A stretch of DNA of 16,108 bases from an uncultured Veillonella sp. Its GTDB lineage: Bacteria; Bacillota; Negativicutes; Veillonellales; Veillonellaceae. Made by a program: the position numbers and the translations under genes. Shown piece by piece: positions 1-5,992 of this stretch (positions are counted from its first letter, which is position 1; every line of letters starts with the position of its first letter). The stretch spans positions 1 through 16,108 of the forward strand of contig URQX01000026.1 of the NCBI GenBank assembly GCA_900550175.1, written 5' to 3'. The notes beneath the pieces were generated by a model, which saw only the letters and a program-made list of their open reading frames with translations, searched no databases and was not told where the DNA came from.

Positions 1-15
1 TTCCGAATATTTTGT

Positions 16-44
16 TTGGACTCAGAAACGAACTGTAGTACAAT
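16..44 (+). promoter_or_regulatory. Sigma-70 type promoter for thiT-mobAB-moeA
   Basis: A -35 box TTGGAC (16-21) and a -10 box TACAAT (39-44) are separated by exactly 17 nt. Transcription would start near 51 and leave a leader of about 55 nt before the thiT start. That is too short for a TPP riboswitch. The promoter is read from sequence only and no start site is known. Confidence 0.6.
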
Positions 45-106
45 ACAAGTAGATTGTATAAATAATATATTCTTTAATATATATGGTAAAGAGGAGGTTG
101 ATTGAC

Positions 107-637
107 ATGGATCAGTCTAAAACCCGTATGCTCGCTGAAGCAGGTGTAGCTATTGCAATTGCTCAAGTATTATCGTTTATTACGATTTTTCATATGCCTC
201 AAGGGGGCTCTATTAAGGCTGCCTCTTTAGTGCCACTAATGATTTATGCTTATCGATGGGGTGGCGCTCGCGGTATTTTTGCTGGCGTTGTATATGGTAT
301 CTTGCATTTTATTTTAGGCTTTAAATCATCTGTACATTATTTAAGTATTATAATGGATTATCTAGTTGCCTATGGTGCTATAGGGGTGTGTGGTTACTTT
401 AAGGATTCTATTTCTGGACTCATTACAGGTTCTATTGTTGGTATTGCATTACGCTGGATTGCTACTGTTGTGAGCGGTGCCGTCGTATTTGCTAGCTATG
501 CTCCACAAGGTCAAAACCCATGGGTTTATTCCATGATTTATAATGCTACTTATATGATACCTGATGGCATCTTAAATATTATTGTTTTGTTATTCATATA
601 TAAAGGTGTTAAACGAGGGTTAGGGCGTCGTGAGTAA
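107..637 (+). CDS. thiT: ECF thiamine transporter S-component ThiT
   Basis: This is a small, very hydrophobic protein of 176 residues with about six predicted membrane helices. It resembles the ThiT (YuaJ) family, the substrate-binding S-component that pairs with the shared EcfAA'T module to import thiamine. Family marks are the MPQGGS loop (residues 30-35) and the block YAPQGQNPWVYSMIYN (131-146). That block carries a Tyr and an Asn five residues apart, as in the thiamine-binding helix of Lactococcus ThiT. I chose the ATG at 107 over an in-frame ATG at 83 because GAGGAGG (91-97) lies 9 nt before it. The end overlaps mobAB by 8 nt, so translation is probably coupled. The EcfAA'T genes are not in the window. 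Linkage to molybdenum-cofactor genes and the lack of a TPP riboswitch are unusual, so a different but related substrate cannot be fully excluded. Confidence 0.85.
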   Translation: MDQSKTRMLAEAGVAIAIAQVLSFITIFHMPQGGSIKAASLVPLMIYAYRWGGARGIFAGVVYGILHFILGFKSSVHYLSIIMDYLVAYGAIGVCGYFKDSISGLITGSIVGIALRWIATVVSGAVVFASYAPQGQNPWVYSMIYNATYMIPDGILNIIVLLFIYKGVKRGLGRRE

Positions 638-1754
638 GTTAGGATTAATAATTTTAGCAGGTGGACTGAGTACACGGATGGGACAACCTAAGGCATTGCT
701 GCCTTGGGTTAATGGTGAAAGCCTCATATCTCATGCCCTTCGGAAGGGCTTGGATGCTGATGTACAAGATATTTTAATATCCATTGGCGATGATGAAGTA
801 TTGGGGCATGCTATACAAACCCATATAATCGACACTTTGTCGAACGATGAAAAGAAAAAGGTTTCTATTGTTCGGGATTTGGTTGAGCGATGTGGCCCAT
901 TAGGTGGACTTTATAGTACCCTTTCTGTTGGAACAAGTCCAGCGTATGCGGTGATGGCAGTGGATATGCCTTTTATGGATATGGACCTATACTATGATTG
1001 GCTATACCAAATAAATCACTACAATTGGACTGCCATAGTTCCTACTGGAGCTACTGGCAAGTCAGAACCTATGGCAGGCATTTACAAGCCGCATATTGTA
1101 TCATTACTTCCATCTATTTTGGCAGGAGAGGATGTATCCTTGCATCATGCCCTGGATATAATCGGTCATGTTGAATCTATTGATGCCACTGATTATGGCT
1201 GGGAACTAAGTAATGTAAATCATTTTGATGACTATCAATGGGCTCGTGCTTTAGCAGAAAATGAGTTTCGTCGAGTTCCACTTATCAGTGTAGTAGCATC
1301 AAAACGCAAAACTGGTAAGACTACGGTTGTAACTCGTCTTGTATCTGAATTACAACACGCGGGACTCTCCGTTGGCGTTGTAAAGAGTGATAAGCATGGC
1401 TTTCAAATGGATCATGAAGGGACTGATACAGACCTTTCTTATAAAGCGGGAGCTGATGCGGTGGCTATTGCAGGACCTAATGAAACAGCAATTCGTATAC
1501 GGACGAAAGAACAATCTAATCTGTATGAAATATCACAGTTTATGCCTGTAGATATAGTTATACTAGAAACAAGGTCTCAAGGTATTGCCCCTATTATAGA
1601 GGTAACACAAGAGGGACATACGGAAGAGCTTATCTCGGATGCAACGGACCGAGTGGCGACAATCGAAATTAGCAAGTTAGACCGAGACGTACCTGAATTG
1701 GTACGACACATACAGGAAATGATGAGGAGTTTACATGGCCGTCGTTACTGTTGA
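630..1754 (+). CDS. mobAB: Fused MobA-MobB molybdenum cofactor guanylyltransferase
   Basis: This 374-residue protein has two domains. Residues 1 to about 205 are MobA, which transfers GMP from GTP to molybdopterin to make the guanine dinucleotide cofactor. The nucleotide-binding motif LAGGLSTRMGQPK is at residues 9-21, followed by GPLGGLY and the metal-site motif VDMPF. Residues from about 215 to 374 are MobB, the P-loop accessory GTPase, with SKRKTGKT at 224-231. The first Gly of the usual GxxxxGKT is replaced by Ser, which is a mild departure. The start is a GTG inside the end of thiT (8-nt overlap). The C-terminus overlaps moeA by 20 nt. Such a tight array fits cofactor assembly: MoeA inserts molybdate and MobA then adds GMP. 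Cytoplasmic. Confidence 0.9.
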   Translation: MSKLGLIILAGGLSTRMGQPKALLPWVNGESLISHALRKGLDADVQDILISIGDDEVLGHAIQTHIIDTLSNDEKKKVSIVRDLVERCGPLGGLYSTLSVGTSPAYAVMAVDMPFMDMDLYYDWLYQINHYNWTAIVPTGATGKSEPMAGIYKPHIVSLLPSILAGEDVSLHHALDIIGHVESIDATDYGWELSNVNHFDDYQWARALAENEFRRVPLISVVASKRKTGKTTVVTRLVSELQHAGLSVGVVKSDKHGFQMDHEGTDTDLSYKAGADAVAIAGPNETAIRIRTKEQSNLYEISQFMPVDIVILETRSQGIAPIIEVTQEGHTEELISDATDRVATIEISKLDRDVPELVRHIQEMMRSLHGRRYC

Positions 1755-2970
1755 GGAGGCCCTTCAATTATGGGATGAGGCCTTACAAACACAAGTTCAT
1801 AAAGTAGAAATGATTGATGTTAAGGCTGCTAAAGGATATGTGTTGGCAGAGGATATTATTGCGCCTACAGATGTACCAGCCTTTCCTAAATCTGCCATGG
1901 ATGGGTATGCCATTACCTACAAAGCAGATTGTAATGAGTATATTGTTGATGGTATTATAGGTGCCGGTGTTGTATGGGAATATCCTGTCGAAACTGGCCA
2001 TGCAGTACGTATAATGACTGGTGCGCCTGTACCAGATACATGTGATACCGTTATTATGCAAGAACAGGTGGTTGGTTCCGGAGAGCCAGGCACAACAATT
2101 ACCATTCAAGGTAAATATACATGTGGTGATCATATCATCCCTCAAGGTGAGGAATGTAGTGCTGGAACTACTGTGATTCCACGTGGTACAGAGATAACCT
2201 CTACAGTACAAACTATTTTGACTGGTCTAGGGTTTACTGAAATAAATGTAAATGCAATGCCTCGCGTATTAGTCCTTACGTCAGGACATGAGGTGATTGA
2301 ACCTGGTGAAAGTTTAACACCTGGCAAGATTTACAACTCTAATCGAGCTATGATTTGTGGCTTGTTGGAGGATTTAGGTTTTCAGAAGATAACCCATTAT
2401 CATGTGAGTGATTCTCCAGAAGCGCTTGATTCTGAAATTGACCATGTATTAAAACTCAGTGAAAACGCTGATATTATCATTAGCTCTGGCGGCGTATCCG
2501 TAGGGCTGTTTGATACAATGCCTCTTATTTATGAAAAATTAGGCGCTAAATCTATTTATGCGCGCATTCAAATGCGGCCTGGTGCAGCATCTTATGGTGC
2601 TGTAACGCCTAAAGGTCAAATTATTTTTGGCCTATCTGGTAATCCAGGGGCTGCATTCAATGGTTGGCATCTAATCGTAGCACCGACTTTGAAGCGCTAT
2701 AAAGGCTTGGCAAACTGGACTACACCGGTTGTGGCCTGTGTGATGGATTCGGAAATCTTTAAGCGCAATGCCTTTGATCGGTACGTACAAGGTAAAGTCA
2801 TATTCGGTGGTGGTGTCCCACGCTTTGTGGCTAACCGCCATTTTAATAGTAGTAGTATGTTAGGCCTATATACGGTGAATGCATTGGCATGTATTCCTCG
2901 TGGGGTACATGAAGTGCATCCGGGCGATACCTTTAATGTGTATTTACTAGGACTACTGCCTGCTATCTGA
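1735..2970 (+). CDS. moeA: Molybdopterin molybdenumtransferase MoeA
   Basis: This 411-residue protein has the normal MoeA length. It inserts molybdate into adenylylated molybdopterin to give molybdenum cofactor. Visible family motifs are FPKSAMDGYA (50-59), MTGAPVPDTCD (94-104), SSGGVSVGLFD (250-260, the MoCF-fold molybdopterin-binding loop) and GLSGNPGAAF (299-308). The last usually reads GLPGNP, so one Pro is replaced by Ser. Residues after about 330 form the small C-terminal beta domain. The ATG at 1735 lies within the end of mobAB and has GAGGAG (1724-1729) 5 nt upstream. It is the last gene of the thiT-mobAB-moeA unit. The next hairpin and T-run are at 3045-3079. Confidence 0.92.
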   Translation: MAVVTVEEALQLWDEALQTQVHKVEMIDVKAAKGYVLAEDIIAPTDVPAFPKSAMDGYAITYKADCNEYIVDGIIGAGVVWEYPVETGHAVRIMTGAPVPDTCDTVIMQEQVVGSGEPGTTITIQGKYTCGDHIIPQGEECSAGTTVIPRGTEITSTVQTILTGLGFTEINVNAMPRVLVLTSGHEVIEPGESLTPGKIYNSNRAMICGLLEDLGFQKITHYHVSDSPEALDSEIDHVLKLSENADIIISSGGVSVGLFDTMPLIYEKLGAKSIYARIQMRPGAASYGAVTPKGQIIFGLSGNPGAAFNGWHLIVAPTLKRYKGLANWTTPVVACVMDSEIFKRNAFDRYVQGKVIFGGGVPRFVANRHFNSSSMLGLYTVNALACIPRGVHEVHPGDTFNVYLLGLLPAI

Positions 2971-3013
2971 GATAAGCTATAGCTTAAACCTTATAGCAAA
3001 CCTTAAGGTCCTG

Positions 3014-3043
3014 TTGACCGCAGATAAATAAATATATCATAAT
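3014..3043 (+). promoter_or_regulatory. Promoter copy A, set against a terminator hairpin
   Basis: TTGACC (3014-3019) is followed after 18 nt by CATAAT (3038-3043), or after 15 nt by TATCAT (3035-3040). A near-identical arrangement lies at 5900-5929. The expected start point (about 3046-3050) falls inside the 5' arm of the hairpin at 3045-3075. It would drive the zeta-like gene and the first AraC gene. Confidence 0.55.
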
Positions 3044-3044
3044 G

Positions 3045-3079
3045 AATGCATCCCTTGGATTATAAGGGATGCATTTTTT
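3045..3079 (+). terminator. Intrinsic terminator after moeA (hairpin copy A)
   Basis: A perfect 12-bp stem (3045-3056 with 3064-3075, 7-nt loop) ends in a T-run (3074-3079). It is a good intrinsic terminator for transcripts coming from moeA. The same hairpin, with a G-U pair, recurs at 5931-5965. Because a promoter is superimposed, it could also act as a leader attenuator. Confidence 0.75.
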
Positions 3080-3102
3080 ATGCGTTGAGAGAGGTCTAAT
3101 GT

Positions 3103-4170
3103 ATGAACGTCGTTGAACAGTATAATTTAACGTTAAAAATAGAGGTTCTAAAAGAACAAAGTGCAGAAACACTAGCTCGTCTTTGTAAGTTAGTAGACAG
3201 AAGTGGTACTAGTGACTGCATAGAGGTAATAAAGGCATATTCTCATATCGTAAATACAGAGTTATATTTAGCTACATCTATCAATGAGTTAGAAGCTCTA
3301 AAGTCAGATATGGCAGAACTTGAAAGCAATATTAAAGAGTTATTAGCACAAATCTCTCACGGAGTAAGTGATGAAAAATGTTTTAAGGAGAATAGTGATG
3401 TACTCGATATTGAGGCCTATAGCTCTGACGATTTTGATAAGGCCTTAGAACGTACCATTGATTTGTTAATGTTTAATAAGAATATATCTAGTGCACCTCA
3501 TGCTGTCATCTTAGGTGGTCAAAGTGGGGCAGGAAAAACAACTATTCATCGTGTGAAAATGGTGGAGTCGAAGGGCGACTATATTGTTATAGATGGCGAC
3601 ACTTATCGTGCGCAGCACCCACATTTTAGAGCACTTCAAGAAAAATATGGTGTTGATAGTGTAGAGTACACAAAAATGTTTGCTGGTAAGATGGTAGAGG
3701 CTGTAATTGAAAAATTAAGCTCTTTAAAATACAATTTAATTATTGAAGGCACATTGCGTTCAGCCGCAGTACCAATTAATACAGCTACATTATTAAAATC
3801 TAAAGGCTATACTGTCGACTTTTGTTTGATTGCTACCAAGCCAGAGTTATCTTATTTGACGACGCAATTGCGCTATTTAGAAATGCTAGTAGTGGATCCC
3901 TTACAAGCCAGAGCTACACCTAAAGAGCATCACGATGGAATTGTGAAATCTTTGATATCTAATAGTAATGAATTAGAACAAAGTGGATTATTTGAAAGTA
4001 TTCAAGTATATAAACGGAATTTAGTACAAGTGTATAATTCCAAACAATGTACCAAGCCAGTTGGCACCATTGTAGAGAACGTGTTATTTGGTACTTGGAT
4101 ACAGGATGAAACTGATTTGTTCAATGTAGGTAAAGCACAAGAACTGGAGTTAAGAGCGAAATTACCTTAG
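3103..4170 (+). CDS. Zeta toxin-type P-loop kinase with N-terminal epsilon-like domain
   Basis: This 355-residue protein has a C-terminal zeta (PezT-type) domain, a kinase that phosphorylates UDP-N-acetylglucosamine and thereby blocks cell-wall synthesis. Walker A is GGQSGAGKTT (138-147). With K145 aligned to Lys46 of plasmid pSM19035 zeta, the other known key residues fall at identical spacings: D166 (D67), E215 in IEGTLR (E116), R257 (R158) and R270 (R171). LQARATPKEHHD (267-278) is also zeta-like. Residues 5-85 are helical, and IEVLKEQSAETLARL recalls helix 1 of the epsilon antitoxin. This resembles the single-chain EzeT of E. coli, where an N-terminal domain restrains the toxin. No separate antitoxin gene is nearby. 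GAGGT (3091-3095) precedes the ATG by 7 nt. The stop codon is part of the TAGGGAG ribosome binding site of the AraC gene 14 nt downstream. The zeta call is firm; cis-inhibition is inference. Confidence 0.87.
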   Translation: MNVVEQYNLTLKIEVLKEQSAETLARLCKLVDRSGTSDCIEVIKAYSHIVNTELYLATSINELEALKSDMAELESNIKELLAQISHGVSDEKCFKENSDVLDIEAYSSDDFDKALERTIDLLMFNKNISSAPHAVILGGQSGAGKTTIHRVKMVESKGDYIVIDGDTYRAQHPHFRALQEKYGVDSVEYTKMFAGKMVEAVIEKLSSLKYNLIIEGTLRSAAVPINTATLLKSKGYTVDFCLIATKPELSYLTTQLRYLEMLVVDPLQARATPKEHHDGIVKSLISNSNELEQSGLFESIQVYKRNLVQVYNSKQCTKPVGTIVENVLFGTWIQDETDLFNVGKAQELELRAKLP

Positions 4171-4184
4171 GGAGTAAAAGTGTA

Positions 4185-5207
4185 ATGGATTACTTCGACT
4201 ATTCATATAAACATAATTACATAGAGTTTAGCGGTAACATATATAGAGTTGGTACATACCATTACAACTGGCATGGTGAGACGGAGATTCTTATTTTATT
4301 AAAAGGCCAAATGGAAATGAGTTGTAATGGTGAGACATTTACGATGGAACCACTTGATGTGGTCATTATCTCTCCTCAAGTGGGACATGCTACATTAGCT
4401 CTGGAGGAGGATGTCATTGTCTTTGTTCTTCATGTAGGAAATGAATTTTACCAACAGTATGATCCAGATTTTGGCGCCTATCAATTTGTATTGCGTTCAG
4501 ATAATAGTAATCGTCACAGTCAATTCTTTACAACCTTACGGCATCATGCAGCTATGACGATGTTATTGATGACTAAAGGTGAAAGTCCGGTACATCGAAT
4601 GTGGATAGAGCATCATTATTTAGCGTTGGCTGGGGATGTATTTAGAGAGTTTGATCCTATTAAAAAGATTCATGAAAATGCTAGACCTGGTGATATGAAA
4701 CCAGCAACGTTCGATAAAATGATTGCCTATATTGATGAGCATTATGAGCAGAAAATAGAGCTAGAAGATATTGCGAAAATTGGGGGGTATAATGTTGCCT
4801 ATACATCTCAGTTCTTTAAAAAGCAAATGGGCATTTCTTTTATTGAATATGTTTTGCGTTTGAGACTTCGAGAGGCTACTCTTTGTTTAATTAACACCGA
4901 TGAGGCTGTAGCACGAATTGCGAGTGATTGTGGCTTTGCCGATGTTAAAGCTTTTAATGTGGCTTTTAAAAAGCATTTCCGCATAACACCAACAGAGTAT
5001 CGCAAACAAGTAAAGAATATTGGGCGTAAAACGACATTGCAAGACTGGAAGGAAATTATTTCTGTAGAAAATCAAGATGTTCTAAAACTACTTCACTCAT
5101 TCTTATCCTATGAAGATGATTCACGAGCGAAGGCTGAGTTAGAATTCATGAGCAAAAAGTTAGAATATTTGAAAGAGAAGTTAGCCGATGTAGTAAAGGA
5201 TTTATAA
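4185..5207 (+). CDS. AraC-family regulator 1 with C-terminal extension
   Basis: This 340-residue regulator has an N-terminal cupin sensor domain (about residues 10-90, with YHYNWHGETEI at 25-35 and LLKG). A double helix-turn-helix AraC domain spans about 178-276, with motifs LEDIAKIGGYN, YVLRLRLREA and CGFADVKAFNVAFKKHF. Unusually for the family, about 65 residues follow the DNA-binding domain and end in a charged, probably coiled-coil helix (310-340). GGGAG (4170-4174) lies 10 nt before the ATG. The gene is probably co-transcribed with the zeta-like gene. It is a close paralogue of the gene at 5993, similar over its whole length including the extension. The downstream terminator and conserved promoter block suggest that it controls the SemiSWEET gene. 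The ligand is unknown; a small sugar or organic acid would fit the neighbours. Confidence 0.88.
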   Translation: MDYFDYSYKHNYIEFSGNIYRVGTYHYNWHGETEILILLKGQMEMSCNGETFTMEPLDVVIISPQVGHATLALEEDVIVFVLHVGNEFYQQYDPDFGAYQFVLRSDNSNRHSQFFTTLRHHAAMTMLLMTKGESPVHRMWIEHHYLALAGDVFREFDPIKKIHENARPGDMKPATFDKMIAYIDEHYEQKIELEDIAKIGGYNVAYTSQFFKKQMGISFIEYVLRLRLREATLCLINTDEAVARIASDCGFADVKAFNVAFKKHFRITPTEYRKQVKNIGRKTTLQDWKEIISVENQDVLKLLHSFLSYEDDSRAKAELEFMSKKLEYLKEKLADVVKDL

Positions 5208-5463
5208 TTAATTCCTTATATTTTGATAGAATATATATCTTCATAGCCTGGAGCGCGTTAGCAAAATATTAGCAAATATTTTTGATACATATATAAACGT
5301 TAGAATTGGGTGATTTTCTATATAAAAAATCATCAAATAGTTACCTGAAAAGCACTACTGTTGATAAGTAGTGCTTTTTTGATGTCTTTTATGGGGGCGG
5401 ATTTATAGATTGTCGGGAGATCAAAATATAATAAATCAAAAGAAAATTATCGTTTTATGTAAG
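5208..5463. other. Intergenic region with duplicated 3' flank of AraC 1
   Basis: This is the first part of the 368-nt gap before the SemiSWEET gene. It contains an AT-rich stretch related to 7081-7153 (shared landmark GGTGATTTT at 5309 and 7108). Here that landmark can pair with AAAATCATC (5326-5334) to form a small hairpin. A terminator follows at 5349-5380, then AT-rich sequence with no gene that I can support. Confidence 0.5.
5349..5380 (+). terminator. Intrinsic terminator after AraC 1
   Basis: AAAGCACTACT (5349-5359) pairs perfectly with AGTAGTGCTTT (5367-5377) across a 7-nt loop, followed by T's to 5380. A related hairpin with the same stem core ends the second AraC gene at 7154-7184. 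Confidence 0.85.
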
Positions 5464-5522
5464 TTTTACTAGAAAAACTACCTTTTAATTTGGATAGTTA
5501 GATTCCTTAAAATGAGTAGAAT
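5464..5522 (+). promoter_or_regulatory. Conserved upstream block A, candidate AraC operator/promoter
   Basis: This block matches 7266-7325 upstream of ttdA at most positions with one single-base gap. Shared cores are TTTTAC, AGAAAAA, TTGGATAGTTA, ATTC and GAGTAGAAT. ATTC-N13-GAAT forms an inverted repeat in both copies. No good -35/-10 pair is visible, which would fit an activator-dependent promoter. The regulator assignment is inference from the paired duplication of AraC genes and blocks. Confidence 0.5.
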
Positions 5523-5575
5523 ATACTTCATCAGATATTACAAACAATCGTAAATTAATCATTTTGGAGGATATA

Positions 5576-5842
5576 ATGAATCAAGTAAAATTTATGGAAA
5601 ACGTAGGTAAAGTTGCAACAGTTACAGCTGTAGCTATGTATGTATCTTACTTCCCACAAATCATGCATAATCTAGCGCATCCTGGCACTGGTGATTGGAT
5701 TCAACCACTCGTAGCTGCGATCAACTGTACATTATGGGTAGCCTATGGTTTGTTTAAAGAACATCGAGATATTCCAGTAGCATTAGCTAATGCACCAGGC
5801 ATCTTCTTTGGTTTAGCAGCAGCTATTACAGCGGTTATGTAA
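5576..5842 (+). CDS. SemiSWEET-family sugar transporter
   Basis: This 88-residue membrane protein has three predicted helices, the size of a SemiSWEET half-transporter. The family forms a homodimer that moves mono- or disaccharides down their gradient. The PQ-loop signature YFPQI is at residues 25-29. The residues lining the pocket in known SemiSWEETs appear to be present as W54 in helix 2 and N72 in helix 3 (ANAPG). I chose the ATG at 5576 because GGAGG (5566-5570) lies 5 nt upstream; an in-frame TTG at 5564 would begin within this site. The gene stands alone downstream of AraC regulator 1 and its terminator, behind a promoter block shared with ttdA. The substrate cannot be told from sequence. 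Confidence 0.85.
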   Translation: MNQVKFMENVGKVATVTAVAMYVSYFPQIMHNLAHPGTGDWIQPLVAAINCTLWVAYGLFKEHRDIPVALANAPGIFFGLAAAITAVM

Positions 5843-5899
5843 TTTAAAGAATAGAAACATAAAACTATAACTTTAATAACAGAGAATATAAGATTACTG

Positions 5900-5929
5900 T
5901 TGACCGCTGTTAAATATATATATCATAAT
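5900..5929 (+). promoter_or_regulatory. Promoter copy B, set against a terminator hairpin
   Basis: TTGACC (5900-5905), 18 nt, then CATAAT (5924-5929) repeats the layout of 3014-3043 with few changes. It is the likely promoter of the second AraC gene. The expected start lies within the 5' arm of the hairpin at 5931-5962. Confidence 0.55.
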
Positions 5930-5930
5930 G

Positions 5931-5965
5931 AATGCATCCCTTGAATTGATAAGGGGTGCATTTTT
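5931..5965 (+). terminator. Terminator-like hairpin copy B, upstream of AraC 2
   Basis: AATGCATCCCTT (5931-5942) pairs with AAGGGGTGCATT (5951-5962), with one G-U pair and an 8-nt loop, ending in T's to 5965. It can end SemiSWEET transcripts. It lies 27 nt before the second AraC start. Confidence 0.7.
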
Positions 5966-5992
5966 AATTTTACTAGGGAGCATGTAATTGTT

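Noticed and set aside
45..106. TPP riboswitch upstream of thiT
   Set aside because: The leader after the predicted promoter is only about 55 nt and lacks the conserved TPP-aptamer core.
1783..2211. Antisense open frame of 142 codons inside moeA
   Set aside because: It lies opposite a well-supported gene, has no ribosome binding site and encodes a low-complexity, Cys/His/Asn/Thr-rich product with no family resemblance.
2973..2986. Perfect palindrome TAAGCTATAGCTTA after moeA
   Set aside because: Only 14 bp and AT-rich, not repeated at the sister locus, so chance is likely.
2970..3102. Separate PezA/epsilon antitoxin gene before the zeta-like gene
   Set aside because: The gap is 132 nt and is filled by a promoter and a terminator hairpin, with no open frame of adequate size.
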